From positions 32,433,764 through 32,497,763 of the forward strand of contig OV121092.1 in the NCBI GenBank assembly GCA_921293015.1: a DNA stretch of 64,000 nt, written 5' to 3'. Positions 14,397 through 26,766 of the stretch are shown piece by piece. The notes under the pieces are model-generated. The model saw only the letters and a list, made by a program, of their open reading frames with translations. It had not been told where the DNA came from and searched no databases. How positions within the stretch are numbered: position 1 is the first letter of the stretch; the number at the start of each line of letters is the position of its first letter. Position numbers and translations under genes: made by a program. The DNA comes from Phorcus lineatus (Eukaryota > Mollusca > Gastropoda > Trochida > Trochidae).

Positions 14397-14449
14397 AATG
14401 AACGCTATATACCCCCGCTTACGCTGTAAGGCGGGGGTATAATTATATC

Positions 14450-16305
14450 CAATTCTCTAAAAGAAACAGGTGTTGAAATATATATCGTAGAAAGTAAATG
14501 ATTAAAATGAGATTTGATCAATAATAAAGAGACTTGACCCAAACAACCCGGGCTCATTAGCCTGACGATTGCAGACAAGCGCTCTTGAATGGCTATTAAG
14601 TAGTTTAGGTTGATAACGATTAGTAACATATCTATTATATACGCAGTGTTGCCATTTTGTCTTAAGTTTCAGTGGTCAAATTTCAGCGTTGAACTAATCA
14701 TAAGCCTATGTGTTTTAATAAATCAAATTTGCATTGATGGGTACTTTTTTTTTTTGACATGACACTTATCTAACATATTTTACCCCCTTAGTTTATCGGA
14801 ATGAAATTTGGCCAATCACAATGGTTTATACTTATTGTAAAATAAGCTAACAATCGATTTATCATTTACCAGGAAGTGAAACTTAAACCAAAATGTAGTT
14901 ATCAAGACCACATCACCAAATGTACACTGAACAATTACAACCCACATCATTTATTTCAAACTGTACTTAACAACCTATTTTGTGTTCTGGGATCTAGATA
15001 CTTCTAACCAGTTTGAGCTGACAAAGGATCTTCACTGTCAATACAGAAATGACACTGTCAACCTGATTCTCTTTGTATAGTTCCTATGTGTATTCACTGA
15101 AAAAGGGGGATGACATAAATGTCATATTAAATAAACATATTCAATCCATTAACAAATAACATCATATCAAAACTAGATATAGTGTCACCAAACTGTTTCC
15201 GGATTTTCTTTTCAACATTAAAGGTTTAATTCACGAATGGCTTTAACTTTTTTTCTACACTTGAAGCATATTGATCGGAATATTTGGAGAGAAAACGTTT
15301 CCACGTATCTAGAAATAAAGATTTATTTCTAGTTTATCTAATTATTGATGTATATATATTTTGAAAAAAAAGAATGGATTATATGAGTTCCATTTCAGTT
15401 ATGTTTGACTCTAATATTGTCCATTGATGTACTGAGATTATCTTCTGTAAACGGATCGATAGATGATTTATGTTCCTTATTGTAATAAAACGGATTGCCA
15501 TTTCCTGATCAAATACTTTTTGGACAAAAAACAGAAAATAGATATCCGATTGGTTTCCGCTGGGATGTCATTATAGACTTTTGCGACAACAGGGCTATCA
15601 ATTACTCTAATTGGAAACAGAAAACGCCACGCCATCAATTGTTAAGCAATGATCTCCGATTTAAAAAATGGAAAAAAAATGACAATAGATGGTTTAAATC
15701 TTCAATGAAAACTAAAATATGTATACCTATAGCTATGTTATGGGAAAGACGTTCGACTTCTAGAACACATCCCCCCACCCCCTTCTCCTCAAAGATATGT
15801 CACAACACTATTTGATTGGGGATATGTATCGTGACTAGTGATGTGTTTAACAACTGTACACTCAGAGTTCTTTGACACGATGTATTTCAGTAATAATATT
15901 TATTGTAAGTTATACTTATTGGTCACATATTGAATGAAATATAAGGTTTTGGTTGTATTGAACCGCCACAGTGTTTCAAACGAAAGTCTTTCGGTACACT
16001 TTATAACATTGGCACCGTACCGATATCATAAAAGAAAAGCTTCAAATCAATTACCATTACATAGTCATTTTTGCGATTTAGAGCTCAATGGTAATCAACT
16101 ATTTGTAGCTCTTTACAATCTTAGTTATATCAGGATTCACACCTTTGTTTAGCTGGAACGTCTCATGAATTTTGCATTCGATGTGTATAAATGTATAATG
16201 TGTGTCAAAATTGTCAAATCTAATTAAGGATGTCAATTTATTGAAAAGCATTGTTTGTTTCTGAAAATCACAATCTAAGAACGCATTAGTCCAGTAAAGA
16301 GGCAA
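14450..16305. other. No gene seen; holds one island of the old duplication
   Basis: The 106-aa frame at 15495-15815 is near the chance limit and unrecognised. The stretch at 14930-15100 matches 27885-28050 (both contain ACTTAACAA-CTATT, CTGACAAAGG or CCGACAAAGGCTC, and CTGTCAACCT-ATTCTCT). Confidence 0.45.
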
Positions 16306-16309
16306 TAAA

Positions 16310-16690
16310 CAGGTTTACGTTGTAATTTGTGGTCGAAAACCGGCTCGCGCCAATGACTCGGACGTAATTTTGGAATCTTTTTTACAGCAGGCACAAAGAC
16401 GACTATTGGTTGGTAATGTTAAGTACATCATTTCACTGATGTTCATGTAAAGTGGACGCAGAATTTCGACTTACTAACACCTTTATGGCTGTTTTTGTAC
16501 CATAATTGAAAACAGGATTATATCCTAATTTTGGCAGTTTGGAGGTGAAGATGAACTATTAAGAAGGCTACTTGAACTTACTTCAGGGTAGATGATATTT
16601 TGGCTTCATTTAAGTCACATAAAAATTCATGAAACATAGTCTGTGTCGCTTTAAGCTGTAAAGATTTAACAACGAAAACACTTCCTGAAT
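16310..16690 (+). repeat. Diverged repeat shared with 22080-22410
   Basis: Both copies carry ACGTAATTTTGGAATCTT-TTTACA, GGACGCAGAATTTCGACTT and, about 180 bases later, TTCATGAAACATAGTCTGTGTC or TTATGAAACATACCGTGTGTC, in the same order and spacing. Neither has element-like ends or a frame. This is an extra internal duplication within the left half of the window. Confidence 0.7.
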
Positions 16691-17585
16691 CATCATCTTC
16701 CTATTTTACCTCATTCTGTCCCAAGAGAGGTAGCTGAAGTTACATCTTCCTTTTTTGTTTTAATCGAGCACTTTCTGATGTTCCGGAAATTTCCCTAGTG
16801 GCAAACATTGCAACACAAACTATGTGTCCTAATTTCAGCTTATGAGAACACCTCTTGCTCTGGAAGTTGACATGGTTAATAGGAATTACAATTGTTATAT
16901 TCCAGATGACATGTGTGGAAAGTGCATTGATCTCCGATTTCAGAAATATTTGAGGATCTCTTAATTACAACTTTTGAAACGCAGTCGCTGACTGCTAAGC
17001 GATCGCTACATCTGATTTGAATGTATAAAATCAGGCTTTGCTCAGAGGTTGGTATAACATATCACTGTAGCTAAGTCTATGTACTAAGATATCAGTATTG
17101 ACTTATAAGCATAAACCAAAACCTAAATGGTCTCCAATGTACCAACTAACAATGATAAAAATATGTTTAAAATATAAATCTTTGGGTAAGCTAATCGTTT
17201 TTACCATATTTTGTATGAAAGATATATAATTAAGCGAATTCGTAAATGATTAAACAACATATTATGTTTTGTTAAAATATTTTCCTTAAACATTCAGTTG
17301 TATTACACGTATAAGTAGTTATAACTGTAGAAAAAGCATGATCGTTTTGGAGTGGATAGTTCCTGAAAACAATACAATACATAATGTAAACTGGTTCTTT
17401 GGGAGAGATTAAAGATCCATTAACAGAGCCCTCATGATAATTGATCTCTTGGAGAAGACATGAAATATCTCTATCAAAAATGCAGTAAACAAAATCAATT
17501 TCTGTTTGAAAGCATAACAGTCTGATGAAAAAGTCAAGTTTCTATCAAGAACGCAGTAAATAAAGTGCTTTGCGTTTTAAGCGAC

Positions 17586-17912
17586 CATCCTGCTAAATCA
17601 GCGTAAATGAATCCGCTGATCGAGCTCCTTCCATATAACCTAATATCCTTCAGGCCAAAAGCCTCGTATCGCTAGGTAATCAGCAAATAAGACGACTCGT
17701 ATCCAGAAACAGCGGCGCAACCCGGATGGAAAATTCCGTTAAGTTCAAGATAGTGCTTGGATAACGACATTTCATTGGCTTTAACAATAACAGGTGAGCA
17801 CAGCCACAAACATCAAGCGTCGCCAGCCGTACGAGGGATTTGGCTCGAAAGAGATCAGGGTATATGGAAGGAGCTCGAGCAGCGGATTTAATTACGCTGA
17901 TGTAGCAGGATG
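17586..17912. mobile_element. MITE family A, copy A1
   Basis: It begins CATCCTGCTAAATCAGCGTA and ends with a near-perfect inverse (TACGCTGATGTAGCAGGATG). Arm similarity continues inward through CGAGCTCCTTCCATATA and the GCCTCGTATCGCT region, so almost the whole 327 bp can fold back. The flanks are TTAAGCGAC (17577-17585) and TAAAGCGAC (17913-17921), an 8-of-9 match read as a 9-bp target duplication. It is non-coding. A short minus-strand open frame over it is a by-product. Confidence 0.9.
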
Positions 17913-17921
17913 TAAAGCGAC

Positions 17922-19220
17922 CAATGACAAGTTGATCTTGCTCTGAAGATTCAATATCCAAAACACCAACTCTACAGGATGCGAACACGATTCAATCGGT
18001 ATATTAATTTTAGAAAACTCACTCAAAATGAAGAAGCGATGCTACAGTTCACTTTGTTTTCTATTAAAATTTCAATGCACAAAACTCTTTCTCAAATATT
18101 GCGCCAAGGTGTGACAAATTACCTGTAAGTCAAACAATCAAAATAAAAAAAACATTTGAGTGCTGCAGTTGCTTCATGGTAACTTCAGAAAGAATTATAT
18201 GTATCTACAAATTATGTCACCAATGAGTTAATTGTTCATAAATTTTAACAGGTGTGATGAAAGAATTGAGAATTCTGGGCTCAAAATAGTTTTTTTTCTA
18301 CGAAATATTGAGTAGAAGGTGTTTACAAAGTAGCATGACTTTGATAATGGATATAACAATGGATGAAAAAGCTTAGGTTTTGTTCTATTCCTTTTGTTCC
18401 GAAAGTTGTTACCAGGCCGAGGACATGAAGGATTTCTCTCTCTTGCAAACATTATCACTAAGGTACACTGTAGTTCAAATAATCTATGTAATAATTACTT
18501 TTCATTTCTCTCGATAATTTGGGTTTAGGTTCCCTGGTATATGCTTTGACGGCTACAGTAAGCATTAATGTCAAAACTATGTTACAGAATCTCTAATGCA
18601 ATATTGACCATATCAAACGTATATGTACCATCTTCCAAGCTGAGAGGCATTTATAAACAAATAAGTATGATTGCACATTTCATTATTATGGTTTTCACAA
18701 AGGGATTATTTCACCAATAATCTATTTTGTCACATTTTAGATGGTTTTGAAATTTGAAGTTCGTTTTTCGTTCTAGATTGCTACTTGTTAGAGAAATTTT
18801 GATTGTATGTAGATTATCATTTTGCTATCCATAGACATTTTAGATATACAATTTATTCCCTATAATTTAACCTTCCTATGGAACTTTTGTCTTCTCATAG
18901 CATCTTACCATAGAGAAATTTGATTCGTTGTCTTACCACCCTTTTCATCGTAAGAGAAATTTTGAAATAAAATCTTTGGTCAAGTGATCAACAGTGTCAG
19001 TCATAAATCATATAACACTTGTAATACTCATGATGTACTTAAATGTAATTTGTTTCATTTAAACCATATGAATAGTTTAATGTCAAATTAAGGAAATAAG
19101 AATTTTGAAAATCTGATGCCGTATATTATTTGTTCTTACCAATAAGTAATATCTGTCCCTTGCGCTTCATTATTATGAAAAATCTCGTGTCATGCATGTG
19201 TTTACACGAAACCAAATTTA
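17922..19220. other. No gene seen
   Basis: AT-rich. Only weak similarity of 18010-18200 to 29190-29430, as part of the old duplication. A 76-aa minus-strand frame at 18228-18458 looks like chance. Confidence 0.45.
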
Positions 19221-19343
19221 TTATACACGAGTCTAATCATATCGGGGTACATATTTTTCATACGATGCCCTGGGGCAAAATATAACTTTTCATTGTGACG
19301 TCACGTCAAAAACATTGCTTTGACGTCACAGTTGCCTATGACG

Positions 19344-20064
19344 CATCCTGTCTCAGGGTAAGACGTATAGCTGACGCTCTACTCTTCTTACCCTGGGTGT
19401 AAACACCAGCAAACACTTCGCGCCGCAACCCATGATTCAGCAAATCAAATAGTTTTATCGCGATGGTGTGCGATTAAATTTCAGCCAACCAAAGAGAGCC
19501 TCTCGAACAGGAGTTGGCTCTCTATCTTACGCTAAATGGCGACGTCCATAGATAAACAAACTGGAATCGAAAGTTTTTAACCGATCGACCATGGTGATAA
19601 TGTCCGAGTCCAATTTTGCGATTCGAGTTAGTTTATTACAACAAATCATACATCCAGTTTTAAGGGATCGGTTTGATTTTCCAGCACTTAACTCAATACC
19701 TTATCGAGGTGGTTTGAGTGGTCCAAAGACCCCTAGAGCTATGCCAGCTGGAGCTTACATGCTCCTGGCAGGGGCACCTAAGCTTGATAGGTCGTCGAGT
19801 AGAAGTCAGACCAAATTTGAGTCCTTCTAAAACCTGTTATCTACCTCTCACTATGCCTTTCATTCAGTCTTTTCCCTCATCCTTTCTCCATGCTTGTCAT
19901 CCACGATTTTAGTGACTGAAATATTGTTCAAAATACGTTAATCCCAAACTCACTCACTCGGTTTGAATGTGAAGGGATGGGCGCTGCCATATTAAATTGC
20001 CGGCTCGGGGGTTTACACCCAGGGTAAGAAGAGTGGAGCATCAGCTATACGTCTTACCCTGAGA
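19344..20064. mobile_element. MITE family B, copy B1
   Basis: It starts CATCCTGTCTCAGGGTAAGA and ends in the inverse without the last few bases (TCTTACCCTGAGA). The inverted arms stay similar for over 50 bases through CTCTTCTTACCCTGGGTGTAAAC. The left flank is CCTATGACG (19335-19343) and the right flank is CTATGACG (20065-20072). The uninterrupted element C2 has CCTATGACG once, so the duplication arose on insertion. The interior matches B2 (38740-39288) except for a retroposon insertion. Confidence 0.88.
19681..19959 (+). mobile_element. ACTC-tailed retroposon inserted in MITE B1 (copy 2)
   Basis: This 279-bp segment is absent from the matching place in B2, which reads straight through GATCGGTTAGATTTT into GAAGGGAT. 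Its flanks are GGTTTGATTTT (19670-19680) and GGTTTGAATGT (19960-19970), a 9-of-11 match taken as the target duplication. It ends AACTCACTCACTC. The 3' 150 bp match copy 1 at 12800-12995. The 5' part (CCAAAGACCCCTAGAGC onward) is not in copy 1. It may be a SINE or the 3' end of a truncated LINE; no coding frame is decisive. Confidence 0.75.
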
Positions 20065-20249
20065 CTATGACGTTGCGGGTAAACTGCCTATGCTAGGAGG
20101 TTTATTTTGATTTAATCCTTTTATTTCGCGACTTTAGAAATAACAGAATAGCACTCGTGCCGTAATATCAGTATATCTGAAAATACTAATGTTTAGGCAC
20201 TCGTGTCGTAAATATAGTATGTCATGGACACTCATATAATATCCTCTTT

Positions 20250-22075
20250 TAAAAATGATCATTATAAGTTTTTAAATCTTTTTTTAAGATATATACTGTA
20301 TTTGACAATGACCGGAATAACAACACCTGCACTCCCACTGAAAATGCATACGAACGAGAATTTCCAAATCGGTGTTTATCACAGCTTTTATATTTTTGTA
20401 ATCTGAAATAAGCTTTACGTCCACCTACTTACACTCTATAAGTACGACAAAAACCTTTTTGTTTTTCATGTAAATGTCAACTACATATTTCATAAACATT
20501 TTGTTAGAATATTCACTTGAAGAACATTTTCTTGTCATTAATCTATTTGTAGCAACTGCAAGATAATGGCAAAGTGAGATAACATGATTTGTTACCAATA
20601 GAAACATTCTTCTTCATGTAGGTGATATGTGATTACAAAATATGCGTACAATTGGTCTACTGTGATAGTCTTACTTTAAAGATATGATTATAGTCTGTAG
20701 GACCTGGGAATGGGGTTGGATTAATACTTCTATGTTGCAATCTGCTCCATCTCGAACAAAAACATTTATAGTTGATCCCATCTATGTCAACTTTGTATGT
20801 AGAAATCTATACTGTGTGAAAATATTTTCTTTGAGGCTATTGTAAAGCTTATGTTTGGCAAGTACATCAAAGAAATGTCGATCATCAAAACACCAGAGTC
20901 ATGTTTTCAGCTTTTTCTGTCTTGAACAGCTTTGAGATAATGATGAATCTATACTACCATCGTTCAAAGAGAGATCAAATATCATTACTGAGTTCCAAGT
21001 GTCAGTAAAGTTTTGACAATTTCCAGTGAAACCACCAATCATTTTTAATTGGAGTCTTTTTTTTTTGGCTTTTCGGTTTTAGTTTCAAAGTTATCCAATT
21101 TGCAGCTAGATGGGTTAAACAAGTGGAAGAAAGAGTCTCGCATCTGACTCAACTAAGAACTTTAATGTAAAATATATTTCTAGATTCATTTATTACATTA
21201 ACGCCTGCACAAAAATTGGTTCATGGGATTTCCCTGATGAAAATGTTGACAAGAGCAATAGAGTCATTCTTCAACTTTCTTCATTCAAATTTTCACCTTA
21301 CAGCGAATCGCTCAGAATTACTCCTCAATCCGGCTAAAGTTTATAAGTTCGTGTGACAGACACCAAAATTGCAGCAAGAACACTACTTGTGCAAAGTATA
21401 AATTGTAACATGAGATGGGTGAATTATTGATTCTGATTGGCTGGTTTGAAAGATTTCCATAACTAAGACATAGATTTCCCAACGTGGTCGTTCAGATGCT
21501 TATCAGAGGTTTGAAAGGTGCAAGATCGATGTCATCGGGACAGTGTATGACTTCATATTTGCAGATTATCAAGTAACCTTGGTAACCTTTAATTGAAACA
21601 ATCTAAAAAAATGACATAATTAATAAATAAACTATCTTATTTCCCTTGAATTCTCTTTTTGACAAGGGAAAACTGTTATTGTTATGAAATTGTTCAACAT
21701 TGTTTAACATTATTGCAATGTTCAAAAGGCAACAAAATTTTTGATAGTTTGGCTTAGCTTATTTTAAGACTTCTTTGAATTTTTTTTAATACCTCAGCAG
21801 GTGGAAAATTCTGCTGTGGTATCCCTCTCAACTATGATAAATATATTCAAGCCAGGTTTATAAGAAACTATTTTCCAAAAAGATTCTTATTAAGTCACAA
21901 GTAACAAAACATATACCAGTTTGTATTTATCAACCATACATTACCCTTTTTGATAAGCATTTGTTAATATTCTTCGTATAAGTACAACTAATCACTTATT
22001 GTGTCAAGTATATTTTCGTATAGGTATCAACAAGTTAGGTCACGGTTGACATGGTATGTTGTTGGAGTCAAATAT
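20250..22075. other. No gene seen
   Basis: AT-rich DNA without recognisable element ends, tandem repeats or coding regions. Confidence 0.45.
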
Positions 22076-22079
22076 GTAA

Positions 22080-22410
22080 AACCTCATAAATGGTGTTATC
22101 CTTTCGCGTCAATTGCTGAAACGTAATTTTGGAATCTTATTTACACCAGAGATGAAGACAAGCAGTATTTTATGAGGTTAAGTAAGTCATTTACTCATAT
22201 ACATAGGACGCAGAATTTCGACTTCTTAATATTTATATTGCCGTTTTTCGATTATCATTGAAAGCAAGAAAATATTGTAATTTAGATATTTTAGAGTTAA
22301 AAATGTAATTATAGAAAGGCGATTGAACTGTCTCAGGACAGGCTTTTATTCAAACCCTAATACAAAATTTATGAAACATACCGTGTGTCACTTTGACGTC
22401 CCCAAGACAA
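22080..22410 (+). repeat. Diverged repeat shared with 16310-16690
   Basis: Partner of the repeat at 16.3 kb (shared words given there). It sits directly before the island 22460-22830 that pairs with 32160-32500. Confidence 0.7.
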
Positions 22411-22834
22411 GATATTTTGTCGGAAATCCAAGAAATTACGAACAATCATTTTGACATTTAGCCTTAGGTATCACAATGACTCAATGACAATTACAATATC
22501 GTGATAGAAAGGTTTACTTTGCTGACATTAGCTTGAATCGCAAAAACTGGAGTGTATTGAATTCATTTCATCTACCATCCGGTGAACCATTAGGTCGTTG
22601 CTTAGATCACGTCTGAGAGGGTTATCTGGTGGCTTTCCTATGCAGAGCAGGAAGTATTCTTAGCGGGAAACGATGTAGAGTCCCAAATCATTTCCTGTAA
22701 TTAGGGGAATGCACAGGTTTAAGTCCGGAAAAGGTGTAGATAATTGAACGATAGCTTTTAAGAGTCAAGAAGTCACAAATGGATCAAATGGGCAAATTCA
22801 CCAGTCAAATGAGACTGATCATGAATCTTTGAAA

Positions 22835-25345
22835 GTCAAGTAACAAATTATATTTTGCGTGTTCATTTTAAATTTTCTGATATTGTATCCAATCCATCCT
22901 TTTAATGAGGATTTATTTATTAACCCATTTGATATTTGCAGCATTTCAAAACTAATATAAATGTGACAATTTCCCCTTACATGTATATAATTGAGCAAAC
23001 AACTAAATGAATTGGGGAAAAAATGAAATAATGGAAAGCTCTTCGAGGATTTTAACAATTTTTATTTGGAATAAAACTCTTTTTTCCAAATTTTCCTCAT
23101 ATTCTAGCTTCATGTAAAATGCGTATTTAATACTTAAATTATGACATCTTCCACCGTCTTTCGTCGCAAAAAGCAAATTCTTATTTCTTTTTACGAGTTT
23201 TATGAATTTAATTTGTGTTTTAATTTTGTTGTAAATATGAAAATAGTTACATTTAAGCAATATCGATTTCATACCTTAGTTGTACATGTATGTAACAGTA
23301 GATCTATAATGAAAAAGCCCTTGTGTAAAATTTACAGTGATTATTATTTACCTGAGGGAATTCAGTCGTTAGTCAACGTGCTAGTTGTGTTTCATTCGAG
23401 TTATCAAACAAACTATAAATACAGTAACTGCGAGAAATCCATATGTGTAAGATGTACTGACAAAATCGAAACAAATCTAAACTATACAAGCTAACGTCTC
23501 AAAAACTGAAGAAAAACTTCATATAGAGTCCTCTCCAAATTCCATATTACCATATTATTTTGAATAAACGTCAACTTCGCAATATTATCTATGTTGCTAT
23601 AAGAATGACTCTTACTTTCTTGGTCCTAAAGTAGTTTTAGAAAAATGCAATGAATTTTTGCGTTAATTTACTTTTCATTAGATTCAGATACAAACAGAAA
23701 TTGAAATAATTATGTTTCTCTCAACTTTGAATTGTCCAAAATCTTTAAGGCTTCTAGAAATAATGATTTTTATGATGTGCTTGTAAACATTCTCTGTGGC
23801 AATTTAATTATACACAGGCGTACGGTCCTTTAATTGATATGTAATGAAATGCTAAAGGGGTATACAAGAAACTGTAGAGGTATAAAATCTTTCTTAATCT
23901 GTAAGGTAGAAATAGCAGCTGCTTTAAAAACAGATCAATACCAAACCATTTGCATTGACGGATAGAGACGTTAGAAATCAATAATATATTTTGCTGAACT
24001 AATAAATGTTAGATACAACAGTTAGATAGGTCTTATTTGTCTAAAAAAAGTTTCTATATGGAAATTGGCTTTAACAGATTAATGAAAACGCAAAATTTCA
24101 AAATATTTGTATTTGTTAGATATCAATTACATGTAAATATATATTCATGATAGAAATATTACATACGGTATTCGACTCCACGACTGTTAATAATAGAACG
24201 TTGATAAACAGTTATGGGAATAATAACAATGATATCACACACAAAAATGTTTATGCATAATGAAACATTCAGAAAACCTTAATGATCTCGCACACGTTGT
24301 GAAAGTATTCTAGAGCTTTTATACCAATTAAAAACTATAAAAATACAAAATATATGATGATGCACGTTTGCGGGATTGCAAAATAGAATTGAATAAATCA
24401 AGGAATCTTACGCTAAAGTCAAACACGCAATCGTAGAATTACATAAAATGGTTGTGAAACCGTTATTAAACCGTTTATATACTACAGCTATTTTAATTTA
24501 GATTTCCCGAATCTATAAGTGAAAAATGTTAATGCTGTGCTTATTATTGTAAAATGCTATTTTCAAATATTCTAAATGTATATGTTTCTGCCAAATGAAT
24601 TAATTTCAGAGGATCAGACAGAAGGCATAAAGTATTAAGTAAAATGTACTGGCGACCATTTTAGTGGCAACATCTTTTAATCATTAAAGGTATGTGAATG
24701 GACTAGCGCAGCTTTCATTAGATGCCTTTGTTTATCCCAAACAGAACACAACATAAAACAATTGTGTTTCATAAAAGTATTCATTTGGAAAGAAAATAAA
24801 GTATTTCAACCAGTGATCATACTTCATTATAAACATCATATTACTCTTAAAGTAAACAACATCAAATCAAAGGTCATGAACCTATGTTCTTCAAGTCAAT
24901 TCCTTTTGGTTTTGAAAACATTTTTACTTTTTGGTCATATAAATGCGTTCATACAATAAATTCATGTAAAAATTTTTGCTTATGTAAACATAGAACTTGA
25001 ATGAGATGTTTATATCAAGGAAAAATCATAATTTGATACTCAAGGTATGAAGTAAATATCTTTATGAAATAAAAAGCAGCAAACCACAAACCATATAAAC
25101 ATACTACGACACAGCTAACCATTGATGTCCTATCAGTGCTACGAATAATCTAACAATTTAGAAGTTTAAGAAAAACGGTGACACTTGATTAGCTGTCGGT
25201 CCTAAACTTTACACACCCACATCTGTCAACTGGTAGATAATATGGTGTCCAAACATAAATAATATCTATTAAATGACATAATAAATTGTTCTTCAATTGG
25301 TTGCATCATCAACGAAAGAGGTTTGTTCCTTTGGTGTAAACTGCA
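22835..25345. other. No gene seen
   Basis: Contains overlapping chance-length frames on both strands (up to 117 aa at 23141-23494 plus) of low complexity and no recognised similarity. No repeat structure stands out. Confidence 0.45.
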
Positions 25346-26766
25346 TGTTGTTAAATAGATAACTTACTGTGAACTACTGCATTAAATTTGTGAATTTAAC
25401 ATTTGACGTTGTTTCGGGTTCGTTTATTGATTCCATGTCTAACTTTGTCATAAATGATTTTATTCAGTAGCACAATCATGCATCCACTAATCGACAGATC
25501 CATTTAAGTTCCACCAATATAGCTGCAGTAAATAATGCACATGTTTATTCAAGGACTAACAAACAGATTCTGACAGTTTAAAAGCATTCCATATAAATGT
25601 ATTATCACCGCGTAATTGCTAAAAATGCATTAATTCAATTTGGGTATTAGGGGATTAACTTTTTATTAATGATATTTATCACAACTATTCATTATTTGAA
25701 AACAGGAAAAACATCGTGCTTGTGTATTGAATATTTTCCCGATAGGCACAAGGAACTCGCCAAATGGTCAACTTTTTCTAAAATTCAATATTACAGTTAC
25801 AACGTAGACCAGTTAAGTGTAAAACGTCCCATATCCAATGGTTTTAGACGATAATATCCATCAAATGTTTCGGGGATATTTCCTAACCTGTCAATATTAT
25901 TGTGGGTTAAGAAACAAAGTAACGATATTTTGTGTTCTTGGTATTGAAATAAAGCGTCATCAATTAACACGAATACTTTTTTTAATTTTCAACTCAACAA
26001 GACAATTGTATTTTTCTCAAAGCAATATTATATAATTAACAGCCTGAGGACAGTAATAAAAAACGTTCAGGAAAGGAGTATCTCTGACTTGATAGCGTAA
26101 ACAATTGGATTTAGCACATGACTTACAACCTATCTTTTGGAACATATTTGTTTTCATATAACGTATTTAAAATGAAGCTGAACTTGGCTAATCCTATGAA
26201 AATATGGTAACCTAATATGGATTTGAATTTCTAAATTCTTTCTAAACTATGAAAGATGTTACTCAAAACCTTTCATGTACAGTTTCAGACAACAGTGGCA
26301 GTTTCACAGGGGGGATACCGTGAGCCATTTTGAGCTGAAAACATTAAGTTGAAAATAACATGTTGACGGTAGGGTTGACGTACTAAAGATCTGCACATTG
26401 TCTGTGCAGATACACACTTCTCATATGATTGGCTGCAGATGAGACAAATATGAGTTTAGAAAGCTTGCTTTAAACTCCCTTCATCAATAATACGAAAGTC
26501 ATTGTAAGAGTCCTTTTGAGAAATTCTTAGCACCTACTACTATAGATATTTTGTTTGCTTGTTCAGATAAAAGGCGGAGTGCGAATCGCTCTGCGGAGTA
26601 TGGGAACAAATGAATCCGTCGAGAATCCGCAGGTTACAAAACGCTTCAGATTGATAACTCCGAATCCTTATTGAAATCTACTCCACGTCATCACACAGGA
26701 TTGACGACCCCATTAGTAATGATTGCATTAATCGTTAAGCTTTCAAAAACCTTTAGGGACATCGTG

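Larger units (their letters stand above)
13179..14445 (+). mobile_element. Pearl/HINE-like non-autonomous Helitron derivative
   Basis: The layout is, left to right: a palindrome GTGAGCTCAGCTCAC (13179-13193) next to ATACCCCCGCTT (13194-13205); about seven tandem core repeats of 170 bp (13230-14335); a degenerate ACGG/ACAG microsatellite (14345-14396); and a 3' hairpin with arms ATACCCCCGC-TTA and TAAGGCGGGGGTAT (14409-14440). Core repeats, then an ACGG-type microsatellite, then a palindromic end is the published arrangement of bivalve pearl elements, later grouped with Helentron-derived HINEs. The element encodes no protein. Any Rep/Helicase enzyme would have to be supplied from elsewhere. 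The last three core units are nearly identical, the first four more diverged, so the array grew recently at its right side. Family assignment is by structure only. Confidence 0.8.
19225..20246 (-). mobile_element. Element C, copy C1, interrupted by MITE B1
   Basis: The parts outside B1 (19225-19343 and 20073-20246) match element C2 (43872-44215) in reverse orientation. Shared words are CATATTTTTCATACGATGCCC, CATTGTGACGTCACGT, GCCTATGACG-TTG, TAGTATGTCATGGACACTCAT and ATAATATCCTCT. Several TGACGTCA palindromes (CRE-like) lie in the core. One arm of the terminal hairpin seen in C2 is missing here. The outer limits are where similarity to C2 stops, so they are approximate. Confidence 0.75.
7960..22830. 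repeat. Left copy of an old, interrupted tandem segmental duplication
   Basis: Islands of similarity occur in the same order and orientation as in 25350-32500. They pair as 7960-8520 with 25350-25890, 12480-12620 with 26090-26480, 14930-15100 with 27885-28050, 16790-17000 with 28640-28850, 17400-17530 with 28985-29110, 18010-18200 with 29190-29430, and 22460-22830 with 32160-32500. The offset between partners falls steadily from about 17.4 kb to 9.7 kb, as expected if this copy has gained insertions (the HINE-like element, MITE A1 and the nest at 19.2-20.25 kb). The last pair is the best preserved, with shared words such as AAGTCCGGAAAAG and TGTAGATAATTGAACGA. No reading frame is clearly under constraint. 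Confidence 0.65.

Noticed and set aside
14197..14442. 81-codon frame ending in repeated Asp-Arg/Thr-Asp units
   Set aside because: It is the last core repeat plus the ACGG microsatellite of the HINE-like element.
16790..17000. Possible terminal exon reading D-D-M-C-G-K-C to a stop, matched at 28640-28850
   Set aside because: Similarity is real but short and not biased to third positions; without transcripts I cannot separate it from non-coding duplication.
17680..17988. 102-codon minus-strand frame
   Set aside because: It runs across MITE A1 and into its flank; other copies of MITE A do not keep it.
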